Of a stretch of DNA of 31,112 nt, positions 22,737-30,864 are shown piece by piece. The first letter of the stretch is position 1. Each line of letters opens with the position of its first letter. Source of the stretch: Deltaproteobacteria bacterium (GTDB taxonomy: Bacteria > Desulfobacterota > Syntrophia > Syntrophales > UBA5619); the NCBI GenBank assembly GCA_026388345.1, contig JAPLJY010000325.1:1-31112 (forward strand). Direction: 5' to 3'. The notes under the pieces were generated by a model. That model was given only the letters and a program-made list of their open reading frames with translations, had not been told where the DNA came from and searched no databases. The position numbers were made by a program, and so were the translations under genes.

Positions 22737-23627
22737 ATGGAACGGATTGGCTTTATCGGTCTCGGCGCGATGGGCAAACCGATGACTCAAAACCTGATGA
22801 AGGCAGGTTATCCGGTCAGTGTGCTGACGCGCACGCGATCCAGGATCGAGGATTTGCTTGCCGGCGGCGCGGTGTGGTGCAACACGCCGAAAGAAGTCGC
22901 ACAGAAGAGTGATGCGGTGATCACGATGCTGCCGGACACACCGGACGTGGAACAGGCCTTCGGCGGCAGGGACGGTGTGTTCGACGGCGCACGTCCCGGA
23001 ATGCTGCTGATCGACATGAGTACGATTTCACCGATTGCGGTACGCAAACTCGCACGTGAAGCCGAAGCGCGCGGCTGTGATTTTCTGGATGCACCCGTCA
23101 GCGGCGGCGACATCGGCGCGCAGAACGGGACGCTTTCGATCATGGTAGGCGGCGGGGAGTCAGCGTTCCAGCGCGCCCTGTCCATGTTCCGGGCGATGGG
23201 CAAGACGATTCTGCTCATCGGCGATTCGGGAGCGGGACAGATCACCAAAGCCGCAAACCAGATCCTGACCTCCATCACCATCGAAGCGGTCGCCGAGGCA
23301 ATGGTGTTCGCCGCAAAGGCAGGCGTCGATCCGGCCAAGGTGCGTCAGGCGCTGATGGGCGGCTCGGCATCCAGCCGCATCCTGGAAACCCACGGGAAAA
23401 AGATGATCGAACGAAACTTCAACCCCGGCTTTCGCATGCGCCTGCATCGAAAGGATCTGGACATCACCCTGGACGCCGGAAAGGTGTATGGCGCGGCGCT
23501 GCCCGTAACGGCGCAGGTGCGCGAGCTGATGACCGAAACGATCAACGACGGGCAGGGCGATATGGACAACTCCAGTTTTGTGCTTCTGCTGGAAAAGCTT
23601 TCAAACCTGCCGGGGAAGCGTTCATAA
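22737..23627 (+). CDS. NAD(P)-dependent beta-hydroxyacid dehydrogenase, GarR/MmsB-like (296 aa)
   Basis: A 3-hydroxyisobutyrate dehydrogenase superfamily enzyme that oxidises a beta-hydroxyacid or reduces the matching semialdehyde. The N-terminal Rossmann motif is GFIGLGAMGKPMTQNLMKAGY. The substrate loop is FLDAPVSGGDIGAQNGTLSIMVGG (S122-G-G). The catalytic lysine is K171, with N175, in GAGQITKAANQIL. The all-helical C-terminal domain holds HRKDLDITLDAG. An ideal AGGAGG site precedes the ATG. Whether it acts on tartronate semialdehyde, 3-hydroxyisobutyrate, succinic semialdehyde or an imine is not readable. The next gene is another oxidoreductase with its own promoter, so a shared pathway is only a guess. 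Confidence 0.92.
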   Translation: MERIGFIGLGAMGKPMTQNLMKAGYPVSVLTRTRSRIEDLLAGGAVWCNTPKEVAQKSDAVITMLPDTPDVEQAFGGRDGVFDGARPGMLLIDMSTISPIAVRKLAREAEARGCDFLDAPVSGGDIGAQNGTLSIMVGGGESAFQRALSMFRAMGKTILLIGDSGAGQITKAANQILTSITIEAVAEAMVFAAKAGVDPAKVRQALMGGSASSRILETHGKKMIERNFNPGFRMRLHRKDLDITLDAGKVYGAALPVTAQVRELMTETINDGQGDMDNSSFVLLLEKLSNLPGKRS

Positions 23628-23731
23628 GCCCATCCACCCTCCCTTGCTCGCGCTGAGAGCGAATGGGGTGAAGGGGAGGTCCCGTTTTCCTTCGGCTGGT
23701 CGCTGCCGAAAATTTTCCCGCCATGATTTCT

Positions 23732-23760
23732 TTGACTCACGGGGCCGCACATAGTAGATT
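23732..23760 (+). promoter_or_regulatory. Promoter candidate for the SDR gene
   Basis: TTGACT (23732-23737), a 17-base spacer and TAGATT (23755-23760), about 50 bases before the SDR ATG. The same TTGACT -35 stands before the preceding dehydrogenase gene. Confidence 0.5.
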
Positions 23761-23809
23761 CTTTTTTATGGAGCAGGGGGTTGTTATCAAAAAGTTGCAA
23801 GGAGGAATC

Positions 23810-24565
23810 ATGGGTTCACACGAAAAGGTCGCCGTCGTCACCGGCGCGGGAACGGGAATCGGCAAGGCAGCGGCGCTTGCACTGTTGAAGGAGGGCTACC
23901 GCGTCGTACTGGTCGGACGTCGCGCGGAGTTCCTGGAAAAAACAGCAGCGGAAGCGGGGGCGGGACCGCGTGCGCTGGCCGTTCCCACCGACGTCAGCAA
24001 TCCCGAATCGGTGCGGATGCTTTTTCAAAAAACAAAAGAAACGTTCGGACGCGTCGATCTGTTGTTCAACAACGCCGGGGTCAATGCACCCGGTATCCCG
24101 TTCGAGGATCTCACCTATGAACAATGGAAATCGGTGGTGGACACGAACCTCACGGGCATGTTCCTCTGCGCGCAGGAGGCCTTCCGGATGATGAAAAGCC
24201 AGGAGCCGCGCGGCGGGCGCATCATCAACACCGGGTCGCTCTCGGCCCACGCGCCGCGGCCGGACTCCGCGCCCTACACCACAACCAAGCACGGGGTCAC
24301 CGGGCTCACCAAGAGCATCTCGCTCGACGGCAGGAAGTACGACATCGCCTGCTGCCAGATCGACGTCGGGAACGCGCTGACCGAAATGTCGGCGCGCATC
24401 GCCACGGGCGTGAAGCAGGCGAACGGCGAAAGGGCGCCCGAGGCGATGATTGACGTGCAGCATGTCGCCGATGCCGTCGTTCACATGGCGGGCCTGCCGA
24501 TCGATGTCAACGTGCAGTTCATGACGATTATGGCGACCAAGATGCCCTTTATCGGACGGGGCTGA
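23810..24565 (+). CDS. Short-chain dehydrogenase/reductase (251 aa)
   Basis: A classical SDR. The cofactor motif is [15 protein letters not shown] (11-25), followed by [12 protein letters not shown] (NNAG). The catalytic set is S143, Y156 and K160 in [24 protein letters not shown]. The basic RR after the second strand (VLVGRRAE) favours NADP(H). AAGGAGGAATC before the ATG at 23810 fixes the start; an earlier in-frame ATG at 23723 lies upstream of the promoter. The substrate is unknown; sequence alone cannot tell a sugar, acyl or cyclic-ketone enzyme. The TPP-riboswitch promoter begins about 30 bases after its stop. Confidence 0.92.
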   Translation: MGSHEKVAVVTGAGTGIGKAAALALLKEGYRVVLVGRRAEFLEKTAAEAGAGPRALAVPTDVSNPESVRMLFQKTKETFGRVDLLFNNAGVNAPGIPFEDLTYEQWKSVVDTNLTGMFLCAQEAFRMMKSQEPRGGRIINTGSLSAHAPRPDSAPYTTTKHGVTGLTKSISLDGRKYDIACCQIDVGNALTEMSARIATGVKQANGERAPEAMIDVQHVADAVVHMAGLPIDVNVQFMTIMATKMPFIGRG

Positions 24566-24594
24566 GGTTTCGAATTTCCCTTCCCAACATTTCC

Positions 24595-24623
24595 TTGACA
24601 AAAGAAAATCTGTATCGCATAAC
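24595..24623 (+). promoter_or_regulatory. Promoter of the thiamin operon
   Basis: TTGACA (24595-24600), 17 bases, then CATAAC (24618-24623). The predicted start near 24630 coincides with the 5' edge of the TPP riboswitch stem, which supports the placement even though the -10 is only fair. Confidence 0.6.
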
Positions 24624-24629
24624 TAAGCC

Positions 24630-24723
24630 GCTCGTTAGGGGTGTCCTCAAGGGACTGAGATGCCGGATTTCCGGTGACCCTTTACCGACCTGATCAGGGT
24701 AATGCCTGCGTAGGGAAATGAGC
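24630..24723 (+). ncRNA. TPP riboswitch (THI element)
   Basis: The conserved thi-box blocks are present in order: GTTAGGGGTGTCC, GGGACTGAGATG, then GACCCTTT, CCTGATCAGGGTAATGCC and TGCGTAGGGAA. The P1 stem is GCTCGTT pairing with AATGAGC. TPP binding should fold the aptamer and allow the downstream terminator at 24740 to form, shutting off thiC and the genes behind it when thiamin is plentiful. Confidence 0.97.
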
Positions 24724-24739
24724 CGAATGTGCAACGCGC

Positions 24740-24781
24740 ATAAAGGCCGCTTCCCCAAAGGAGGCGGCCTTTATGCTTTTT
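24740..24781 (+). terminator. Terminator of the TPP riboswitch expression platform
   Basis: ATAAAGGCCGC (24740-24750) pairs perfectly with GCGGCCTTTAT (24764-24774) around a 13-base loop, followed by GCTTTTTG. It ends 4 bases before the thiC ribosome site, so the riboswitch most likely works by transcription termination. Confidence 0.85.
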
Positions 24782-24798
24782 GAAAGGAGACGGATGAG

Positions 24799-26091
24799 AT
24801 GACACAACTGGATTCGGCCAAAGCAGGGGAGATAACGCCGGAAATGGTTCAGGCGGCAAAGTATGACGGCGTGGAGCCGGAGGAAATACGCCGGAAACTG
24901 GCGGCAGGCTCCGTGGTGATCCCGAAAAACAGATTGCGCACCCTTGAAGCCCGGGCGATCGGCCTGGGGCTCTCGACCAAAATCAACGCCAATATCGGGA
25001 CCTCGGCAAGCCATGCGAGCCTCCCGGAGGAGATCGAAAAATTGCGCGCGGCCATCGAGGCCGGGGCGGACGCCGTCATGGACCTCTCCACGGGAGGCGA
25101 CATCGATGCCATCCTTGCCGGGATGATCGAACATTCCTCCGTCATGATCGGCACAGTGCCCATCTATCGTTCCATCAGCCGCCTGTTCGCCGGCGGCCTC
25201 ACCTGCGGGGATCTCACCGAGGACGCTATCTTTGCCGACATCGAACACGAGGCCCGGATGGGCGTCGATTTCATGACCCTCCACTGCGGCATCATGACCC
25301 GAACCCTGGCGGTCCTCGAGAAGGGCGACCGGATCATGGGGATGGTTTCCCGCGGCGGGAGCCTGATGGCGGAATGGATGAAGCTGCACGGGCGGGAAAA
25401 TCCGCTCTACGAACATTTCGACCGTCTGCTGGAGATCGCCCGTCAGTACGATGTCACCCTCTCCCTGGGCGACGGGTTGCGGCCGGGGACGATCTGCGAT
25501 GCGGAAGACCGGGCGCAGCTTTCCGAACTGATCGTGCTGGGGGAACTGGTGGACCGGTCCCGGAAGGCGGGGGTTCAGGTCATGGTGGAGGGACCGGGCC
25601 ATGTTCCGCTGAACCGCATCGCCGCGGACATGAGGCTTCAGAAGCGCCTCTGCAACGACGCGCCCTATTACGTGCTGGGACCGCTGCCCACGGATATCGC
25701 CCCGGGCTATGACCACATCGTCGGCGCGATCGGCGGAGCGATCGCGGCCGGCGCCGGCGCCGATTTCCTCTGTTATGTGACGCCGGCCGAGCATCTGGGA
25801 CTTCCCACCGTCCAGGATGTCTACGAGGGGGTGATCGCATCGCGCATCGCAGCGCACATCGGAGACCTGGAGAAGGGGGTCCCCGGCGCATGGCAGAGGA
25901 ACGAAAACATGTCCCGGGCCAGGAGACGCTTCGATTGGGAGGCGATGTTCCGTCTGGCCATCGATCCGGTGAAGGCCAGAAGGGTCCGCTGCATGACCGA
26001 GGACAAGGACCGGGATGTCTGCACCATGTGCGGCGAGCTGTGTGCCATCAAGACGTATGACCGATTCTTGAAAGGCAATCCCGTCGGTTGA
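24799..26091 (+). CDS. thiC: Phosphomethylpyrimidine synthase ThiC
   Basis: A radical-SAM-like enzyme that rearranges aminoimidazole ribotide into HMP-phosphate, the pyrimidine half of thiamin. Conserved blocks: TKINANIGTSASHASLPEEI, DLSTGGDIDAILAGMIEHSS, FMTLHCGIMTRTLAVL, SRGGSLMAEWM, SLGDGLRPGTICDAEDRAQ and MVEGPGHVPLNRI. The C-terminal C408-x2-C411-x4-C416 (DVCTMCGELCAIK) binds the 4Fe-4S cluster. At 430 aa it is the short form without the extra N-terminal domain, as in many anaerobes. AGGAGA lies 8 bases before the ATG, directly after the riboswitch terminator. Confidence 0.98.
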   Translation: MTQLDSAKAGEITPEMVQAAKYDGVEPEEIRRKLAAGSVVIPKNRLRTLEARAIGLGLSTKINANIGTSASHASLPEEIEKLRAAIEAGADAVMDLSTGGDIDAILAGMIEHSSVMIGTVPIYRSISRLFAGGLTCGDLTEDAIFADIEHEARMGVDFMTLHCGIMTRTLAVLEKGDRIMGMVSRGGSLMAEWMKLHGRENPLYEHFDRLLEIARQYDVTLSLGDGLRPGTICDAEDRAQLSELIVLGELVDRSRKAGVQVMVEGPGHVPLNRIAADMRLQKRLCNDAPYYVLGPLPTDIAPGYDHIVGAIGGAIAAGAGADFLCYVTPAEHLGLPTVQDVYEGVIASRIAAHIGDLEKGVPGAWQRNENMSRARRRFDWEAMFRLAIDPVKARRVRCMTEDKDRDVCTMCGELCAIKTYDRFLKGNPVG

Positions 26092-26196
26092 ATGAATACC
26101 GTCATCAACCGCTTCGTCATCAAAGGGAAAATGTCCTCGATTGTCGTTGCGGCTTAAGACCCGGCTCGGTACACGGGGCGGCGGAAAGGAGGTCTG

Positions 26197-27102
26197 ATGA
26201 AATTAAAAGGTATCGTCACCGTCATTCGCGTTCCCTTTCTGATTCTAACTTTGATCCTGGGGATTCTCGGGGCCGCTGTCGCCTGGTACGAATCGAGGCG
26301 ATTCGGATCGCCGTTTGACATGGGGTACGCTCTGCTGGCGACCTTCGGGTTACTGGTCGCCCATGCGGCGGTCAACATTTTCAACGAGTATTTTGACTCC
26401 CGGAGCGGTCTGGATTTCAAAACCCGCCGGACTCCGTTCAGCGGAGGGAGCGGCGCCATCCCCAGCGGCCTGCTGACGCTGCATGAGGCCCTGCGGCTCG
26501 GTATCGCCTGCTTCGTCTTTATCATCCCGATCGGCGTGTTCTTCACGCTGGAGAAGGGGTGGATGCTCGTGCCGCTGCTGGTACTATCCATGCTGCTGAT
26601 CGTCCTGTACACCCCCCTTATTCTCAAGATGGGCTATCCCGAGTGGTCGCCGGGCTTGGGACTGGGCATCCTGCCCGTGATGGGCGCCTATTTCGTCCAT
26701 ACCGGCCAATATACCCTTACGGCTTTTATTGCCTCGATGCCGTCCTATTTCCTGGTGCACAATCTGCTTCTGCTCAACGAGTTCCCGGACGTCGAGGCGG
26801 ATACCACGGTCAACAGGCGGACGCTGCCGATCGTCTTGGGAAAGAAGAGAGCCGCCGTCGTTTTCTCCCTGTATACCTTGTTGGTCTATCTCTGGATCTT
26901 CGGGGCGGTGATGCTTCATTACATGCCCGTATTTGCGCTTCTGGCCCTGCTGACGCTGCCCATCGGCTTGCAGGTGATCAAAGGGTCGTTCCGGTATGAC
27001 GAGATGGAGCTCTTCCTGCCGGTCATGATGAAGAACGTCCTGCTGGTATTGCTGACCCAGGCGCTTATTGCGGCCGGATATATCCTGGGCGGAATTTTTT
27101 GA
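26197..27102 (+). CDS. UbiA-family prenyltransferase, MenA-like (301 aa)
   Basis: An integral membrane prenyltransferase with about nine spans. The first Asp-rich motif is N63EYFDSRSGLD73, followed by FKTRRTPFSGGSGAIPSG. The second is NEFPDVEADTTVNRRTLPIVLGK. Both bind Mg-prenyl diphosphate. This family prenylates aromatic quinone precursors (UbiA, MenA, MqnP), haem (CtaB), chlorophyll or glycerol phosphates. NEFPDVEAD together with RRTLPI resembles MenA-like members. AAAGGAGGT stands just before the ATG. Its position between thiC and thiE in a TPP-riboswitch operon is unexpected; no other quinone gene is nearby. The 105-base gap before it holds only a 21-codon open frame with no recognisable content. 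Confidence 0.87.
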   Translation: MKLKGIVTVIRVPFLILTLILGILGAAVAWYESRRFGSPFDMGYALLATFGLLVAHAAVNIFNEYFDSRSGLDFKTRRTPFSGGSGAIPSGLLTLHEALRLGIACFVFIIPIGVFFTLEKGWMLVPLLVLSMLLIVLYTPLILKMGYPEWSPGLGLGILPVMGAYFVHTGQYTLTAFIASMPSYFLVHNLLLLNEFPDVEADTTVNRRTLPIVLGKKRAAVVFSLYTLLVYLWIFGAVMLHYMPVFALLALLTLPIGLQVIKGSFRYDEMELFLPVMMKNVLLVLLTQALIAAGYILGGIF

Positions 27103-27112
27103 AGAGATATCG

Positions 27113-27751
27113 ATGGTCAGGCAAAACATGGATTTTACCCTTTACCTCGTGACGGATCGCCGCTGGCTCGGCGATAGGACCCTCTGGGATAGCGTCGAAG
27201 AGGCCATTCGGGGAGGCGCGACCCTCGTTCAGCTTCGTGAAAAGGAGATATCCTCCAAAGATTATCTCGAACTCGCGCAAAGGGTGAAAGAGGTAACCGA
27301 TCGGCATGACATCCCGCTGATCATCAATGACCGGATAGACATTGCGCTGGCGGTCGACGCCGACGGCGTCCATCTCGGCCCGGAAGATCTGACCGTTCCG
27401 CTTGCCCGTAAATTACTGGGGGTCGGCAAGATCATCGGCGCTTCCGCCGCCTCGGTGGACGAGGCGCTGTTGTTTCAGGCGCAGGGCGCGGATTATCTGG
27501 GGGTGGGCGCCGTCTTTCCGACCGCCACGAAACGGGGGACGGAGAAGGTCGGCCTGGAAGATCTCAGAGGGATAAAATCGGCTGTCCATATCCCGGTGGT
27601 GGCGATCGGCGGCATCAACGCGGAGAATGCAAAGCCGGTCATGGAAACGGGGGTGGACGGCGTGGCCGTGGTCTCCGCCATCATGGCTCAAACAGACATC
27701 CGGGAAGCGGCCCGACAGCTTTTATCCCTGCTGAAAGGAACAAAGACATGA
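27113..27751 (+). CDS. thiE: Thiamin-phosphate synthase ThiE
   Basis: A TIM-barrel enzyme that couples HMP-diphosphate to thiazole phosphate to form thiamin phosphate. Family blocks: LYLVTDRRWLGD, GGATLVQLREKEISSKDYLE, IPLIINDRIDIALAVDADGVHLG (ND for Mg-diphosphate), GVGAVFPTATKRG and VVAIGGINAENA. The length of 212 aa is normal. The start could be ATG 27113 or ATG 27128 (MDFTLY); the former is 10 bases after the UbiA-like stop with a modest GAAGAG site. Its stop overlaps the MFS ATG by 4 bases (ATGA). Thiazole genes and thiD are not in the window. Confidence 0.96.
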   Translation: MVRQNMDFTLYLVTDRRWLGDRTLWDSVEEAIRGGATLVQLREKEISSKDYLELAQRVKEVTDRHDIPLIINDRIDIALAVDADGVHLGPEDLTVPLARKLLGVGKIIGASAASVDEALLFQAQGADYLGVGAVFPTATKRGTEKVGLEDLRGIKSAVHIPVVAIGGINAENAKPVMETGVDGVAVVSAIMAQTDIREAARQLLSLLKGTKT

Positions 27752-28944
27752 ATGGAACCCGATACCGCTGGCCTGTCCTGTGGGCCACGTTCGTGACCTA
27801 TCTTTTCGACAGCTACGATTTGATGGTTCTGGCCATCGCGATGCCGGTTCTGCTCAAGGTCTTGAATATAACCCTTCCCGAAGGCGGGCTGCTGGGATCC
27901 GCCACGATGCTGGGCGCCATGGCCGGAAGCGTGCTGTTCGGGCTGATCGCCGAGAATTACGGCCGGCGTTTTGCGCTGCTGTTGGCCCTGGTCTGGCTCG
28001 GGATCGGAATGGGGGTTGTCTATTTCATGGACTCCTGGACCCATTGGATGGTCCTCCGATTCATGACGGGGATTGCAATCGGAGGGATATGGGGCCCCTG
28101 CGCCGCCCTGGTCGCCGAACACTGGTCGCCTGAATACCGCGGACGCGCCGCGTCGTTTGTTTTCAGCAGTTTTGCGATCGGCGCCGTCCTGGCCTCCCTG
28201 GTCGGGCGGCTGGTCCTCCATGTCGAATGGCAATGGTTGTTTATCGCCGGGACCGTTTCCATTCCCGCCGCCCTGCTGGTCATCCGTCTTGTGCCTCCCG
28301 ATCCGGAGAGATCGGTATCGGCCGATGGCAATCATGGGAAATCCAGGATCGGCATCGGGGCTATTTTTGAAGGCGGCCTGGCAAAGACCACATTTCTCGC
28401 GACTTTGGTCAGCATTGTCAATCTGGCGGGCTACTGGGGCGCCGCCTTCTGGATTCCGACCTTTTTGACCCAGGAGAGGGGCTTGAGCCTGACGACCATG
28501 GCCGGGTTTTCCTTCGTAATGTACCTCGGAATGTTTCTCGGCTTTCAGTTCTTCGGCATGCTCGCGGACCGGATCGGCCGCCGCCGGGCGATGATTGCCG
28601 CCTTTGTCACCGTCGCTGCAGCGGTTGCGGTCTATATCGTGGTCCGCCATCCCATGTTCCTGTTCTGGTGGGGAATTGTGGTCGGTTTTGGCCTCTGCGG
28701 CTCCGGCGGCGTGCTGGGGGCGTACTATGCAGAGCTCTTCCCGGAGCGGGTCCGCGCGTATGCGGGAGGCTTCTGCTGGAACATGGGCCGCGCCGGGGCA
28801 GTGCTTGCGCCTTTCACCATCGGTTATATCGGCAAGAGCCAAGGCCTGCAGACGGGTCTCGCCATCACCTGTGTGATCTATATCCTTGGCGCCGCGATGC
28901 TTTTATTGCTGCCCGAGACCTTTCAGGGCCGGAGGACTGTTTGA
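27748..28944 (+). CDS. Major facilitator superfamily transporter (398 aa)
   Basis: A twelve-span MFS protein. DSYDLMVLAIAMPVLLK in span 1 and motif A copies GLIAENYGRRFALLLA and GMLADRIGRRRAMIAA after spans 2 and 8 are clear. ELFPERVRAYAGGFCWNMGRAG in the second half is typical of the aromatic-acid/metabolite proton symporter type (AAHS/SHS). Its ATG overlaps the thiE stop (ATGA), so it belongs to the riboswitch operon. Uptake of thiamin, HMP or another precursor is therefore a fair inference, but no substrate motif proves it. The gene after it begins within a few bases of its stop. Confidence 0.88.
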   Translation: MNGTRYRWPVLWATFVTYLFDSYDLMVLAIAMPVLLKVLNITLPEGGLLGSATMLGAMAGSVLFGLIAENYGRRFALLLALVWLGIGMGVVYFMDSWTHWMVLRFMTGIAIGGIWGPCAALVAEHWSPEYRGRAASFVFSSFAIGAVLASLVGRLVLHVEWQWLFIAGTVSIPAALLVIRLVPPDPERSVSADGNHGKSRIGIGAIFEGGLAKTTFLATLVSIVNLAGYWGAAFWIPTFLTQERGLSLTTMAGFSFVMYLGMFLGFQFFGMLADRIGRRRAMIAAFVTVAAAVAVYIVVRHPMFLFWWGIVVGFGLCGSGGVLGAYYAELFPERVRAYAGGFCWNMGRAGAVLAPFTIGYIGKSQGLQTGLAITCVIYILGAAMLLLLPETFQGRRTV

Positions 28945-28949
28945 GGAAG

Positions 28950-29549
28950 ATGCCGGAAATTCAGCTTGAGGACTATCTCAACCGAAAAACCCTGATCCTG
29001 GGCGACGTCAATACCGGGAAGACCACCCTGACGAGGAAGGTATTGGAAGCGCTGTGCCGTCCGGATCTCGGAGGGCGGATCGCGATCGTGGATATGGCGC
29101 CGGAAGTCCCGGAAAAACTGGCCAAGGAGAAGGGACTGACGGGCGTCGGCGGGAAATTGATGCCGCCGGAGGGGCACGACATTCTCTATCTGGGCGGCCA
29201 TTTTGAGCCGCCCCGCCTGAGTTCAAAGACGGAAGAAGAAGCCATGGAAAAGGCCCAACAAAATCGGCGGATCATCGAGGGGTTATTCCGGAAGCTCGAC
29301 GGGCAGTCGCGGGACATCATGCTAATCAATGATGTCAGCATGTACCTCCAGGCGGGAACGACTGAAAACCTGATCCGCTGGCTGGATCGGACCGCAACGG
29401 TGATCGCCAACGGCTACTGGGGCAAAAGGCTGGGAGGAGGGACGCTGACCGAACGGGAAAGAACCGAGACGGAAAAGCTCAAGGCTTATTTTGAACGGAA
29501 GGGGAGGGTCCTGATTTTAGAGCCCCGTCCACTTTTTCACCGATCGTGA
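28950..29549 (+). CDS. P-loop NTPase of unknown function in the thiamin operon (199 aa)
   Basis: A Walker A loop lies near the N-terminus, LILGDVNTGKTTLTRKVLEA (GDVNTGKTT at 18-26). A strand, IAIVDMAPEVPEKLAKEKGL, follows, then a hydrophobic strand with acidic end, DIMLINDVSMYLQAG, as Walker B candidate. The end is charged and helical (TLTERERTETEKLKAYFERK). No kinase lid or switch motif of a named family is recognised. The ATG at 28950 is used here; a TTG at 28941 overlaps the MFS stop (TTGA) and has GGAGG 5 bases upstream, so it may be the true start. It is the last gene of the riboswitch-led run, and its 3' end overlaps the convergent MBL gene by 13 bases. It may be an ATPase, a nucleotide kinase or a GTPase. 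Confidence 0.75.
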   Translation: MPEIQLEDYLNRKTLILGDVNTGKTTLTRKVLEALCRPDLGGRIAIVDMAPEVPEKLAKEKGLTGVGGKLMPPEGHDILYLGGHFEPPRLSSKTEEEAMEKAQQNRRIIEGLFRKLDGQSRDIMLINDVSMYLQAGTTENLIRWLDRTATVIANGYWGKRLGGGTLTERERTETEKLKAYFERKGRVLILEPRPLFHRS

Positions 29550-30277
29550 AGAGAATACGTCCCCGTTTCACGGAATCGGGAACAGACCACATACGGCCTA
29601 TCCGCGTTGATCGATTCGAAGGTTTCCCTCACCTTCTCCGCATTGTTGTTCTGCTCGGAAAGATGCGCCAGGAAGACCAGCGAGAGGTGACGCCCGTACC
29701 GGCTGATGAAATCGCTCGCATCGTCATTGCTCAGGTGGCCCCGTTCGGATGCGATTCTCTCCTTGAGATGGCGGGGGTAGGGTCCGTTCAACAGCATCTC
29801 TTCGTCGTAATTCGATTCCAGAAGCACGGCGTCCAGGTCGCAAATGACCTCTTTCATGTGGGAGGTGACGCAGCCCGTGTCCGTGAAGATCCCGAACCGG
29901 CCGACGACGAATCCGCAGGACGCAATGTCGTGAGAGGTTTCGACGGGGGTGATCTCCAGATCCTTGATCCGGAAGCCGGCGTCAAAGTGGCGGACATCGA
30001 CGGGTCCGATCCTCTGCCGGCACGTCGCATACACCTCTTCCCGGACGTAAACGGGGATGCGGAGCCTTCTGGCGATCGGTCCGATCCCCTGGTAATGATC
30101 CCCGTGGGCATGGGAGAGGACGATTCCATCCACCTCCCGGATCTCTTTGCCCAGCGCGGCCATCCTTCCGGCCGTTTCCCGGAAACTCTTTCCGGCGTCA
30201 AACAGGATGGAGGTCCCTGCCGATTGCACAAGATAACAGTTGCCGTTGCTTCCCGACGCGATGATGGAGAGTTCCAT
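29537..30277 (-). CDS. MBL-fold metallo-hydrolase, YycJ/WalJ-like (246 aa)
   Basis: A metallo-beta-lactamase fold protein opening with the typical MELSIIASGSNGNCYLV block. The metal motif is SH56AH58GD60H61YQG; further ligands sit in ETSHD, and FTDTG, LLESNYDEEML and SLVFLAHLSEQNN follow. This is the YycJ/WalJ/VicX family. Members have been linked to nuclease activity and DNA repair, but function in this group is unsettled. The start is fixed by TAATG: its ATG shares one base with the stop of the adenosyltransferase gene upstream. Longer frames reach into that gene without a ribosome site. It acts in the cytoplasm; no signal peptide is present. Confidence 0.9.
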   Translation of the reverse strand: MELSIIASGSNGNCYLVQSAGTSILFDAGKSFRETAGRMAALGKEIREVDGIVLSHAHGDHYQGIGPIARRLRIPVYVREEVYATCRQRIGPVDVRHFDAGFRIKDLEITPVETSHDIASCGFVVGRFGIFTDTGCVTSHMKEVICDLDAVLLESNYDEEMLLNGPYPRHLKERIASERGHLSNDDASDFISRYGRHLSLVFLAHLSEQNNNAEKVRETFESINADRPYVVCSRFRETGTYSLHDR

Positions 30278-30849
30278 TAGTATTCGATCCCGGCGCGGTC
30301 TTTGATCCCGGCGTTGTAGTGGTGTTTGATTTCCCGGATCTCGCTGACCGTGTCGGCGAGTTCCATGATCTCCGGCGGGGCGTAGCGGCCGGTGAGGATC
30401 AGGTCGAGGGTGGGGGGCCGGGTCCGGATGAGGTCGACCACCCCGGCGAGGGGGATCAGCCTGAAGTCGAGGGCGACGTTGATCTCGTCGAGGATGACCA
30501 TGTCGTAGTCGCCGGAGGCGACCGCCTCGCGGGCAAGGGAGAGGCCCTGTGCCGCAAGCTCCCTGTCCAGCGGTGAGGGGTTGTCCCGCATGACGAAGCT
30601 GTCGAGGCCGGAGAGGTGAACGGTGAGGTTCGGGAGGCAGCGCTCGGCGGCGAGGAATTCGCCGTATTTTCGCCCCTTCATGAACTGGATCACGCCGACC
30701 CGGAAGCCTTGTCCGATGGCGCGCAGGGCCTGGCCGAAGGCGGCCGTCGTTTTCCCCTTGCCGTTTCCGGTGTAGACCTGGACAAGACCTTTGCGGTGCT
30801 TCTCCAGAACGGCTTGCCGTGCATCCGGGGTTGGTTCCATCTCCGACAT
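30277..30849 (-). CDS. cobO: Corrinoid (cob(I)yrinic acid a,c-diamide) adenosyltransferase, BtuR/CobO type
   Basis: This ATP:co(I)rrinoid adenosyltransferase makes adenosylcobalamin or its precursor. Signatures: VYTGNGKGKTTAAFGQALRA with the unusual P-loop at 28-35, VGVIQFMKGRKYGEFLA, YDMVILDEINVALDF (metal and substrate), LILTGRYAPPEIMELAD and the C-terminal EIREIKHHYNAGIKDRAGIEY. The length is standard. An AAGGA site precedes the ATG. The MBL gene follows with a TAATG overlap. Upstream lies a probable MeaB end, so the likely purpose is to supply adenosylcobalamin to methylmalonyl-CoA mutase. Either btuR or cobO would be an acceptable symbol. Confidence 0.95.
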   Translation of the reverse strand: MSEMEPTPDARQAVLEKHRKGLVQVYTGNGKGKTTAAFGQALRAIGQGFRVGVIQFMKGRKYGEFLAAERCLPNLTVHLSGLDSFVMRDNPSPLDRELAAQGLSLAREAVASGDYDMVILDEINVALDFRLIPLAGVVDLIRTRPPTLDLILTGRYAPPEIMELADTVSEIREIKHHYNAGIKDRAGIEY

Positions 30850-30864
30850 CTTTTCCTTTCGTGA

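Noticed and set aside
23640..23690. GC-rich imperfect hairpin after the hydroxyacid dehydrogenase gene
   Set aside because: The stems are short and interrupted and there is no T-run, so I do not call a terminator.
24694..25857. Long minus-strand frame opposite thiC
   Set aside because: It overlaps the riboswitch terminator and thiC, whose motifs are certain; composition is shadow-like.
26092..26157. 21-codon open frame between thiC and the UbiA gene (MNTVINRFVIKGKM...)
   Set aside because: It starts directly after the thiC stop, with no ribosome site of its own and no resemblance to ThiS or another small thi protein.
27688..28842. A 384-codon minus-strand frame opposite the MFS gene
   Set aside because: Reverse shadow of a membrane protein (Gln/Asp/Gly-rich, no motif). 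The plus-strand gene is coupled to thiE.
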